64,000 nucleotides of DNA from Bacillota bacterium (GTDB taxonomy: Bacteria; Bacillota_I; Bacilli_A; Izemoplasmatales; Hujiaoplasmataceae), in assembly GCA_018816905.1 (NCBI GenBank), contig JAHIVB010000010.1:1-64000 (forward strand), read 5' to 3'. Below, piece after piece: positions 25,976-34,843 of this stretch (the first letter of the stretch is position 1; each line of letters starts with the position of its first letter). Below the pieces are notes generated by a model, which was not told the origin of the DNA, searched no databases, and was given only the letters and a program-made list of their open reading frames with translations. A program made the translations under genes and the position numbers.

Positions 25976-26803
25976 CTAGTTTTCTGGTATTCTTTTTTTG
26001 TATTCGATTAATTGATCATTAATCAAAGTCTTGACTTGTTCAGCTAGACTTTGAGAATCCATTCCCTGATATTCTTTATAAGGAATGATGGGAAGGATAT
26101 GAATATATATTTTGTGTGTCCTGAGACGGTATTTCTTTAATAGTCCATGCATGTTGTATAAACATACCGGGGAAATATCCGCATTGGCTTTCATCGCGAG
26201 TTTGAATGCCCCAGGCTTGAATTCAATCAAAGCATTCGAATAGGTCCGCTTTCCCTCAGGGAAGATGCCCATCGGTTGTCCTGATTTAACGATATTGATG
26301 CTTTCAATAATCGATTTCATTGCACTTCGATCAGCATCTTTGGTAATTGAAACACAGCCAATCGATCTGAGGACATTTTTGATTAAAACCGTCTTGAAAA
26401 GCGGTTCTTTTGCGACATATGCGACTGGGTATTTATGATATACGATTTTAACATAAATGGGGTCAGTATATTCAATATGGTTCATATAGATGACGAAATT
26501 GTTGTCTTTGGGGAGATTTTCCTTCCCTGTTACAATCATTTTGACTCGAAACATCATTACAAAAATATATTCACCAAGTGAGTTGATAAGATAATGCTTG
26601 ATTTTGTTAGTTTTACTCGCTTTCTCGGTTGTGTAAATAAAGATAACATATAAGATGAAAATGACAATAAATACGATGATAAAATTGACAATAAAAATAC
26701 CTAAAACCGATAGAACCCCAATAACAGAAAAATCAACACCGATTTTTATGCCAAAGAGTACGGTTAACACAAAAGAGGCGAGTAATTGGAAAATGATTAG
26801 CAT
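25976..26803 (-). CDS. plsC: 1-acyl-glycerol-3-phosphate acyltransferase (PlsC-like)
   Basis: 275 aa. Two hydrophobic N-terminal segments (about 1-55) anchor it in the membrane. The acyltransferase domain has the catalytic NHIEYTDP (HX4D) and the substrate motif FPEGKRT. It makes phosphatidic acid from lysophosphatidic acid. Directly follows folA without a gap. The long membrane region makes it larger than a minimal PlsC. Confidence 0.88.
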   Translation of the reverse strand: MLIIFQLLASFVLTVLFGIKIGVDFSVIGVLSVLGIFIVNFIIVFIVIFILYVIFIYTTEKASKTNKIKHYLINSLGEYIFVMMFRVKMIVTGKENLPKDNNFVIYMNHIEYTDPIYVKIVYHKYPVAYVAKEPLFKTVLIKNVLRSIGCVSITKDADRSAMKSIIESINIVKSGQPMGIFPEGKRTYSNALIEFKPGAFKLAMKANADISPVCLYNMHGLLKKYRLRTHKIYIHILPIIPYKEYQGMDSQSLAEQVKTLINDQLIEYKKRIPEN

Positions 26804-27274
26804 CTATTTCACCCTTTCATAAATGGCGAAAATCAAGTCTGTATGTTCTTCATATTGAATCTTTTTAAATGATGATAAGTCAAACTTCTTTAGATAGACA
26901 TCACCCTGATGCTCTTTTTTGATGTGAGTAATGTATAACCGATCTGCATAAGGAAAAGACAATTCATAGATCGTTTTTCCACCGATGATGAAAATTTCTT
27001 CATCGTGTGGGGCTTTGAGGTAAGAAAATAAATCTGAAATCACTTCAACCCCTTCATAGGCGAAAGGTTCAAGGCTTGCGACGACACTTTTGCGATTTGG
27101 AAGAGGTCTCCCTATTCGCGAAAAAATCGACTTGAACGTTTCAAGCCCCATTAAAACGGTTTTACCTTTCGTCGTATTTTGAAAATATTTCAAATCTTCT
27201 TTGTAGTCCCAAGGTAGATCGTTTCCTTTTCCAATCAGGAAGTTTGGATCGACGGCAAAAATCATGCTGATCAT
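26804..27274 (-). CDS. folA: Dihydrofolate reductase
   Basis: 156 aa, the usual length. It has the conserved start MISMIFAVDPNFLIGKGNDLPW, with the substrate Asp in the form W-DYKEDLKYF, and the cofactor motif GLETFKSI near 43-50. It reduces the dihydrofolate made by thymidylate synthase, which is encoded directly upstream with no spacing. PlsC follows immediately. Confidence 0.95.
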   Translation of the reverse strand: MISMIFAVDPNFLIGKGNDLPWDYKEDLKYFQNTTKGKTVLMGLETFKSIFSRIGRPLPNRKSVVASLEPFAYEGVEVISDLFSYLKAPHDEEIFIIGGKTIYELSFPYADRLYITHIKKEHQGDVYLKKFDLSSFKKIQYEEHTDLIFAIYERVK

Positions 27275-28153
27275 TTACACTGCCACCTTTCCTTTAATGG
27301 CTGGATAGGGATCATATCCCTCTAAAACAAAGTCTTCGTATTCAAATGATTCAATATTCGGATGATTTCCTTTGATAATCATTTTTGGTAATTGACGAGG
27401 AATTCTTGAAAGCTGAAGATTCACTTGTTCTAGGTGATTTGAATAAATATGTGCATCTCCAACCGTTTGAATTAAATCTCCAGGTATGAGATTACATACT
27501 TTTGCTACCATCATTAGCAACAAGGCATAACTGGCGATATTAAAAGGCACTCCTAAAAACGCATCGGCACTTCTTTGATAAAACTGTAAAGACAGTTTTC
27601 CGTCACTCACATAAAATTGATACATCATATGGCATGGTGGTAAAGCCATCTCTTTCAATAAAGGGGGATTCCATGCGTTGACAATTAATCTTCGACTACC
27701 TGGATTGGTTTTGATTTCATCGATGACTTCTTTTAATTGATCGACAGAATTTGTCTTTCCTTCGAAAGATCTCCATTGTTTTCCATAAACCGGGCCCAAA
27801 TCGCCAAACTGTATTGAAAAAGACTCATCGTCTTTGATTTTATCTATAAACTGAGACATCGTTTCTCCCGAATACGAAGAAGAATTTTTATATTTTTCAT
27901 AGGGCCATTCATTCCAAATCCGAACGTCATTTTGGACGAGGTATCGAATGTTGGTATCACCTTTCACAAACCATAACAACTCATGGACAATACTCTTCAA
28001 ATGGACTTTTTTCGTTGTCAAAAGTGGGAAACCCTCTTGCATGTCAAACCGCATTTGATAGCCAAACGTAGAGATTGTACCGGTATTAGTCCTATCGTTT
28101 TTTTGAGATCCTTTATCAAGGATATGTTGTAGAAATTCTAGATATGTTTTCAT
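27275..28153 (-). CDS. thyA: Thymidylate synthase
   Basis: 292 aa. The catalytic Cys sits in [11 protein letters not shown], and the nucleotide-binding motifs [10 protein letters not shown] and [14 protein letters not shown] are intact. Makes dTMP from dUMP and methylene-tetrahydrofolate. First gene of the operon; AAAGGTGA lies before the start and an extended -10 lies about 20 bases further up. The pairing with folA is the common arrangement in Firmicutes. Confidence 0.97.
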   Translation of the reverse strand: MKTYLEFLQHILDKGSQKNDRTNTGTISTFGYQMRFDMQEGFPLLTTKKVHLKSIVHELLWFVKGDTNIRYLVQNDVRIWNEWPYEKYKNSSSYSGETMSQFIDKIKDDESFSIQFGDLGPVYGKQWRSFEGKTNSVDQLKEVIDEIKTNPGSRRLIVNAWNPPLLKEMALPPCHMMYQFYVSDGKLSLQFYQRSADAFLGVPFNIASYALLLMMVAKVCNLIPGDLIQTVGDAHIYSNHLEQVNLQLSRIPRQLPKMIIKGNHPNIESFEYEDFVLEGYDPYPAIKGKVAV

Positions 28154-28171
28154 GCCATCACCTTTAGTAAG

Positions 28172-28180
28172 ATTATATCA
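28172..28180 (-). promoter_or_regulatory. Extended -10 promoter of thyA
   Basis: TGATATAAT on the minus strand fits an extended -10. No clear -35 is seen, because the region upstream is the T-tract of the ssb terminator. Confidence 0.5.
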
Positions 28181-28192
28181 TATTTTCATTTT

Positions 28193-28222
28193 AAAAAAAG
28201 AAAAAGATGCAAAATGCATCTT
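28193..28222 (-). terminator. Intrinsic terminator of ssb
   Basis: AAGATGCA (28204-28211) pairs with TGCATCTT (28215-28222), followed on minus by a T-rich tract. It overlaps the ssb stop codon. Confidence 0.65.
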
Positions 28223-28550
28223 ATTCCTTGTTCTTCGAAATAAATGATATTTTTTCTGCGATGACTTCAGGGTAAGAGAATACTTTTTTACCATCGACGA
28301 TGTAATCTTTCTGCTGAAGTCTGGCTTTTACACCTACGATCGAACCCTTTTTACAGTAGTCAACCGTTGCTTCAGCAATTCCTTGCCATAAGGTACAACT
28401 GATAAAATCCGTCTCGTATTCATTGGTCTTTCCACTTTTGAACGGTCTTTGGATAGCAAGACGAATTGTAGTGACGGTTTTGTCATCCTCAAACGTTCTC
28501 AGTTCGGGATCACTCGTTAGTCTTCCGACAAGTACTACTTGATTAAGCAT
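28221..28550 (-). CDS. ssb: Short single-stranded DNA-binding protein
   Basis: 109 aa: only the OB-fold domain (MLNQVVLVGRLTSDPELR ... ADFISCTLW-like core ... KARLQQKDY). The flexible tail and acidic DDDIPF-type tip that recruit partner proteins in replicative SSB are missing. It may be a second, accessory SSB rather than the replicative one, which is usually encoded between rpsF and rpsR. Monocistronic with a good promoter. Compare B. subtilis SsbB, also a short paralogue used in DNA uptake. Confidence 0.85.
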   Translation of the reverse strand: MLNQVVLVGRLTSDPELRTFEDDKTVTTIRLAIQRPFKSGKTNEYETDFISCTLWQGIAEATVDYCKKGSIVGVKARLQQKDYIVDGKKVFSYPEVIAEKISFISKNKE

Positions 28551-28571
28551 AATTTTCTCCTTTTTGAAACC

Positions 28572-28599
28572 AGTATACTGGGATTGTATTCGATTTCAA
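28572..28599 (-). promoter_or_regulatory. Promoter of ssb
   Basis: TTGAAA (28594-28599) and TATACT (28572-28577) are 16 bases apart on minus. The -10 lies in a perfect 12-bp palindrome (CCAGTATACTGG, 28570-28581), which may be a regulator site. Confidence 0.55.
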
Positions 28600-28654
28600 A
28601 ATGGCATTAACCTTGTTGACAAAAGGAAAAATGATTTATTTTCTAAAAAGAACG

Positions 28655-28724
28655 TAAAAAAAAGACACTTCAAATCGAAAATGTCTTTCATTTAGATAGG
28701 GTTGATAAAATAGCGTATTTTATC
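28655..28724 (-). terminator. Hairpins after lemA
   Basis: Two hairpins follow the lemA stop: 28704-28712 with 28716-28724 (9-base arms), and 28661-28667 with 28682-28688, the latter followed on minus by a run of T. The second is the likely terminator of the DUF3137-lemA unit. Confidence 0.6.
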
Positions 28725-28730
28725 GTTGAA

Positions 28731-29300
28731 TTAAAATTTGAATTCCACGTCTTCGCGTTTTTTCTCTTCAGCTTCGAAATAAGCTTTTTTCTCCATGTGG
28801 ATTGCATTTGCAACGATGGATTGAGGGAATGTAACGATGACAGTATTGATTCGTGTCACATTCGCATTGTAAAGGCGTCTTGCAGCTTGAAGATGCTCTT
28901 CTGTGTTCGCAACTGCTGATTGGAGTCCCAAAAATACGGTATTTGCTTTCAAATCAGGATATTGCTCAACAACGACATTGATTCCGGACGCAACTTGATT
29001 TAGTTGAGACAAGAATTCTTCTTTGTCTTTTACAGTTGCATTCTGTGGGATTCCTGAACGCCATTTTACGACTTTTTCAAGAGTCTCAGCTTCATGCTTT
29101 GCATACCCTTTTGTTGTTTCCAACATTTTGACAAGCATGTCAAATCTTTTTGTTAGTGCAACATCAATTCCGGATTCAGCTTCATGAACCTTTAACTCGA
29201 GTTGACGAAGACTGTTCATTGTGCCGATATACCATAATACGATTAAAACGATGATTACTCCTACGATGATTAATACTGTTCCTGTGGTTGATAAAAACAT
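28731..29300 (-). CDS. lemA: LemA family protein
   Basis: 189 aa. Start taken at the second ATG (29300), which is 8 bases from AGGAGG; the first ATG is only 2 bases away. One N-terminal membrane helix (about 5-25) is followed by a long helical domain with YNSL-like and EHLQAARRLYNANV motifs typical of LemA. The function of the family is unclear. It is encoded 12 bases after a DUF3137 protein, a common pairing. Confidence 0.9.
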   Translation of the reverse strand: MFLSTTGTVLIIVGVIIVLIVLWYIGTMNSLRQLELKVHEAESGIDVALTKRFDMLVKMLETTKGYAKHEAETLEKVVKWRSGIPQNATVKDKEEFLSQLNQVASGINVVVEQYPDLKANTVFLGLQSAVANTEEHLQAARRLYNANVTRINTVIVTFPQSIVANAIHMEKKAYFEAEEKKREDVEFKF

Positions 29301-29312
29301 TTGCATTTCCTC

Positions 29313-30206
29313 CTATTTTTTGAATAAATTATTGTTTAGTTTCAAAGCTGTAATGACATCTTTGATGACCAGTAAGTCCTTTTTAAATTCTTCAACAACG
29401 GAATCATCAATTTTTCTGAACATTTTGAGTTCAAAAGTATCGACGTTGTTATTGATGGCGATGTATAAAGTGTCTCCCGTAAATGACAATCCGATTCTTC
29501 CGGGATTTCTTTGTTCCAGTTTCATGATGGCTTCCATGATGTCTGGAGTTAAAACGTAAAACGCTGAAAGTTCGGTTGTCGCATAAGTTTTGAATTTCTT
29601 ATTGAAATCGACAGATTCAAGTTCAACTTTTTTGAAAGGTCTGTTCGATCTTGGAGATCCTGACTCTAAGACTTGAAGATGGCCTTCGAATTCCTTATTA
29701 AAACTGAATTTGAATACTCTGCCTAAAAAATAAGTGACGTAGTATACTCTCGTTCCATTCTTAGTATGTTGAACATGCCGCTCTTCCAATCTGACATCCG
29801 AAGAGATAAATTTAACGTCTTCAAGGGAGCCAGAGATGAAATCTTCAGTATGATATCGATCAGCTCTTTTGAGAAATTCGGTGTTATATACGTCTTGCAT
29901 CGATAATCCTTGATTTGGAAAGTACTCCACTCCAGGAATCAGTTCTTTGAATACACCGGATAAAATTTCTACCTTGAATCTTCCAGATAGTTTCTTGAAA
30001 TCAATTGCCCCTTTTGCTGCAAAAGCTATACCAACTATACCGATGATAATCCCGACTACCATGATACCTTGGCTTTGGTAATTGGCTTGTGAAATCAAGA
30101 ATAAGATGACAGCGATAGCGATGATCACAAAACCGATGACGCTGGTCTTTTCAGATGCTTTCTTTTTGGTATTAAATTCGTTAAATTTTTCTTGCACTTC
30201 ATTCAC
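29313..30206 (-). CDS. DUF3137 family membrane protein
   Basis: 297 aa. A short N-terminal coiled segment is followed by two membrane helices (about 22-65) and then a soluble domain with EELIPGVEYFP-like and SGSPRSNRPFKKVELES motifs, which fits DUF3137. The gene lies directly upstream of lemA in the same unit; the two families are often neighbours and may act together at the membrane. Function unknown. Confidence 0.75.
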   Translation of the reverse strand: MNEVQEKFNEFNTKKKASEKTSVIGFVIIAIAVILFLISQANYQSQGIMVVGIIIGIVGIAFAAKGAIDFKKLSGRFKVEILSGVFKELIPGVEYFPNQGLSMQDVYNTEFLKRADRYHTEDFISGSLEDVKFISSDVRLEERHVQHTKNGTRVYYVTYFLGRVFKFSFNKEFEGHLQVLESGSPRSNRPFKKVELESVDFNKKFKTYATTELSAFYVLTPDIMEAIMKLEQRNPGRIGLSFTGDTLYIAINNNVDTFELKMFRKIDDSVVEEFKKDLLVIKDVITALKLNNNLFKK

Positions 30207-30252
30207 CTCGTATTTAATTACTATTATACTACATTTTTGAAAATTTATAGAA

Positions 30253-31752
<1,500 letters not shown>

Positions 31753-31758
31753 TCAATT

Positions 31759-31767
31759 ATTATAACA
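31759..31767 (-). promoter_or_regulatory. Extended -10 of glpK
   Basis: TGTTATAAT on the minus strand, 19 bases before the TTG start. This would give a very short leader that begins next to the ribosome site. No -35 was recognised. Confidence 0.35.
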
Positions 31768-31794
31768 AATCTTATTTTAAAATATAAGTCTAAA

Positions 31795-31803
31795 TGGTAT
31801 AAT
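31795..31803 (+). promoter_or_regulatory. Extended -10 of the lipase gene
   Basis: TGGTATAAT on the plus strand, 34 bases before the chosen start. It is divergent from the glpK promoter; the two -10 elements are about 30 bases apart. Confidence 0.5.
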
Positions 31804-31836
31804 TAATTTATCGTAATGAAAAAAGGATGTGTTCGA

Positions 31837-32760
31837 ATGAAAAAGGTAGTATTGAAAGACTCAGCTCAAAATCAGATACATATTTATTTGTATGAACCTG
31901 AGACGAAGATGAAAGGTATCATTCATATCATACATGGCGCAAGTGAACACTTTGCTCGCTACGGCGTTTTCGCCGAATTTTTGACATCGAAGGGATATGC
32001 CGTTATAGGATGCGACATCTTAGGCCATGGTCTTTCGACCGATACGAACGATTACGTTCATTATGCTGATAAAGATGGTGATAAACTTGCATATGAATCC
32101 ATTTTATTGGTCAAAGATTTCATCAGCGAAAACTACAAGAATGCACCAGTTTATGTGCTTGGTCATTCAATGGGTTCCTTTTTGGCAAGAAAACTGATTA
32201 TTGAATATCCAGATTTTTATAAAAAAGCTGTTATCTCTGGCACAACTTACGTTCCGGGCGTCGTCACGACATTCGGAATCCTGCTTACAGGAATGTTTTC
32301 GTTGTTTAAGGGTCCTAAATATGTTTCTCCTTTTGTTCAAAACATGTCGATTGATGCCAACCCGAAAAAAATGAAAAAGGATGGTATCATTGGGGATTTC
32401 AAAGAAGCGTGGCTTACAAAAGATGAAGCCATTCAACAATACTACCATCATTCGAAAATGTGTGGTCAACCTTTCACGGTGAAAGCAAATCAAGATTTAT
32501 TCCGTTGGCTCGCATTTATAAACAAAAAATCAAATATGAACAAAGGAAATAAGAATCAGCCGATATTGTTAATGTCGGGTGCGAAAGATCCATTGAGTAA
32601 TTATGGGGAGACCGTTCTTCAACTTGGAGATATGATGAAAAAAATGGGTTACCTCAATGTCTCTGTGAAACTCTATGAAGATGATCGACATGAAACGCTC
32701 AATGAATTAGATCATGATCAAGTATTTAAAGACGTACTAAGTTTTATCGAAACCAAATAA
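31837..32760 (+). CDS. Alpha/beta hydrolase, monoacylglycerol lipase-like
   Basis: 307 aa. Start at 31837, where AAGGA lies about 10 bases upstream; an ATG 21 bases earlier has no ribosome site. Fold markers: oxyanion HGASEH near 32, nucleophile Ser in LGHSMGS near residue 113, acid Asp in SGAKDPLS and His in DDRHETLNE. This is the serine aminopeptidase/hydrolase-4 type found in bacterial monoacylglycerol lipases and lysophospholipases. No signal peptide. Divergent from glpK, which would use the glycerol released. Confidence 0.85.
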   Translation: MKKVVLKDSAQNQIHIYLYEPETKMKGIIHIIHGASEHFARYGVFAEFLTSKGYAVIGCDILGHGLSTDTNDYVHYADKDGDKLAYESILLVKDFISENYKNAPVYVLGHSMGSFLARKLIIEYPDFYKKAVISGTTYVPGVVTTFGILLTGMFSLFKGPKYVSPFVQNMSIDANPKKMKKDGIIGDFKEAWLTKDEAIQQYYHHSKMCGQPFTVKANQDLFRWLAFINKKSNMNKGNKNQPILLMSGAKDPLSNYGETVLQLGDMMKKMGYLNVSVKLYEDDRHETLNELDHDQVFKDVLSFIETK

Positions 32761-32781
32761 AAAAACACCGTTGGTGTTTTT
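32761..32781. terminator. Bidirectional terminator
   Basis: AAAAACACC (32761-32769) pairs with GGTGTTTTT (32773-32781), followed by T on plus and by T on minus. It lies between the convergent lipase and radC genes. Confidence 0.8.
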
Positions 32782-32783
32782 TT

Positions 32784-33461
32784 TTATTTCCTTCGAATAT
32801 AATCCATCACGGAAAGATATCCGTTCTTCCCTATAATGACATGATCAACACAATTGATTTGAAGCATTTTTCCGGCTTCGATAAAGCGTTTTGTGACTTC
32901 AATATCCTGTGTTGATGGTTCAGTGTCTCCTGAAGGGTGATTATGAACCAATATGATTTGAAAGGCGGAATACTTCACCGCATACTTAAATACTTCTCTT
33001 GGATGAACTAAGGATTGGTTCAGACTTCCAACGAAAACTTGTTTCTTGGATATCAGATTGCTTTTCAAATCCAGAAACAATACATAGAGCACTTCTTGTT
33101 TCAATAAGGAAATATCGTCTTTTAAAAGGTGATATACCTCTTTTGGTGAGGTAATTCTTATGACTTCCTTCTGCGGATTCAGCACTCTTTTCCCAAGTTC
33201 AATCGCCGCCAGAATCGTCATTGCTTTTGCAGGTCCCATGCCTTCAAAACTTGATAACTCCTGTAAAGTTTTATGTCTAAGTTCCCCTAAATCATCCATT
33301 TCATGAATGATTGCGCTCGATACATCGATGGCGGAAGATTTAGAACAGCCTGTACGAATTAAAATCGCTATGAGTTCCGCGTTGCTCAGACTTTCAACGC
33401 CATGGATTGCCAGACGTTCTCTTGGCCTTTCTTGAAAAGGCATTTCCTTGATTGTGTACAT
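32784..33461 (-). CDS. radC: RadC family protein (JAB/MPN domain)
   Basis: 225 aa. An N-terminal helix-hairpin-helix (SLSNAELIAILIRTG, FEGMGPAKA) is followed by the JAB metalloprotease-like domain with HNHPSGDTEPS, in which the metal ligands are intact. The family (UPF0758) has been linked with DNA repair, but the true role is disputed. It lies alone behind the folC terminator. Confidence 0.92.
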   Translation of the reverse strand: MYTIKEMPFQERPRERLAIHGVESLSNAELIAILIRTGCSKSSAIDVSSAIIHEMDDLGELRHKTLQELSSFEGMGPAKAMTILAAIELGKRVLNPQKEVIRITSPKEVYHLLKDDISLLKQEVLYVLFLDLKSNLISKKQVFVGSLNQSLVHPREVFKYAVKYSAFQIILVHNHPSGDTEPSTQDIEVTKRFIEAGKMLQINCVDHVIIGKNGYLSVMDYIRRK

Positions 33462-33515
33462 GTTACACCTCGCTTCTGTAAATATTACACCGCAGAAACG
33501 ACTGTTCTTTAATTA

Positions 33516-33554
33516 AAAAAACGGAGACTTTTCATAATGAAAACTCCGTTTTTT
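33516..33554 (-). terminator. Intrinsic terminator of the NUDIX-valS-folC operon
   Basis: Eleven-base arms (AAAAAACGGAG 33516-33526, complement 33544-33554), followed on minus by TTTTTTAATT. It lies 16 bases after the folC stop. Confidence 0.8.
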
Positions 33555-33570
33555 AAGTTTGGTTAGTGTA

Positions 33571-34842
33571 CTACTTACCTTCTTGAACAAATAATTTTCG
33601 AACTTCTGAAATAAAATAGAGAGATCCTGTTATCAACAGAATTTCATCTTTTTCAAGATGGCTTAAGGACTCCACTGCTTCTTTGAAATCTTCATGAACC
33701 ATTTTTTTAGGATGATTGCTTTCCTCATAAAGCGTGATCGCATCCGCTCTTCTAGGGTACTCAATCTGAGTAAAATGAAATTCGTCTACCATTTGATCGA
33801 GTTCGTTAATGACTTTACTGTGTTCTTTGTCCTTCATCATACAGAGAAGACATTTGATTTTCTTTCCAGGATACATGATTTTGACTGTCTCCTCTAGTGA
33901 TGCAAATCCACCTGTGTTATGAGCTCCGTCCAAAATGATGTTGTGATTGAAAATTTCAAATCTACCTGGCCAAAATGTATTGTACAATCCATTTTTGACT
34001 GAGGTTTCAGTGATTTCTCTTTTTAATAAGGGTCTAAGATAATGGATGACTTCGATAGCTAGAGCGGCGTTTTTTACCTGGTGTACGCCAGGTAATTTCA
34101 CTACATATGGTTCATTCTTATAATGAAACTTTGTAACTTCACCAATCTCAACCTGATTTAATTTTGAATAATCGACACGTTTCAACAAAGCGTTTTTCTT
34201 CATCGTATATTCTTCAAAAAGAGGGAATAAAGATTCATTTTGATCACTTGTGACAAGTGCTCCATTTTGTTTCACGATTCCAAGTTTGTTCAAAGCGATG
34301 CTTTCCAATGTGTCACCGAGTTGTTTCATGTGATCGTATGAGATGTTGGTGATGACTGAAACCATCGGAGTAATCACATTGGTCGCATCCAAAGTACCAC
34401 CGAGGCCGACCTCAATGACCCCGATTTCAATCTGTTTGTCCTTAAAGTAAATGAAGGACATTAATGTTAGTATTTCAAAAAATGTAATAGCTTCTTGATG
34501 ATTCTCATAAACAAAATCCCAAAGATCTTTGATTCTGTTTGCATAGATGATGACGTCTTGATCGGATATATAATCATTGTTAATCGATATTCTTTCGTTG
34601 AACTTAACGACATACGGTGATATATATAAACCTACTTTGTATCCTGATTCCATCAATATATTTTTGAGATAAGATGCAGTAGACCCTTTTCCATTGGTCC
34701 CGGCGACATGAATTGTAGCGTAGGCTCTTTCAGGATGCCCAAGGATTTCACAGGCGATTTCCATTCTCTTCAAATCAAGTTTATCTCCGAAACGATGTGA
34801 ATTTTCAATCCAGTCTTTCGCTTCTGTCAGTGTATTGAACAT
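33571..34842 (-). CDS. folC: Folylpolyglutamate/dihydrofolate synthase
   Basis: 423 aa. The Mur-ligase ATP motif HVAGTNGKGS (about 44-53) is followed by SPYVVKFNERI, VGLGGTLDATN and the C-terminal DGAHNTGG. Adds glutamate to folates. It starts one base after valS, the standard Firmicute order valS-folC, and shares the T-box control. With folA and thyA elsewhere it completes part of folate metabolism; no folP or folK is in the window. Confidence 0.95.
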   Translation of the reverse strand: MFNTLTEAKDWIENSHRFGDKLDLKRMEIACEILGHPERAYATIHVAGTNGKGSTASYLKNILMESGYKVGLYISPYVVKFNERISINNDYISDQDVIIYANRIKDLWDFVYENHQEAITFFEILTLMSFIYFKDKQIEIGVIEVGLGGTLDATNVITPMVSVITNISYDHMKQLGDTLESIALNKLGIVKQNGALVTSDQNESLFPLFEEYTMKKNALLKRVDYSKLNQVEIGEVTKFHYKNEPYVVKLPGVHQVKNAALAIEVIHYLRPLLKREITETSVKNGLYNTFWPGRFEIFNHNIILDGAHNTGGFASLEETVKIMYPGKKIKCLLCMMKDKEHSKVINELDQMVDEFHFTQIEYPRRADAITLYEESNHPKKMVHEDFKEAVESLSHLEKDEILLITGSLYFISEVRKLFVQEGK

Positions 34843-34843
34843 G

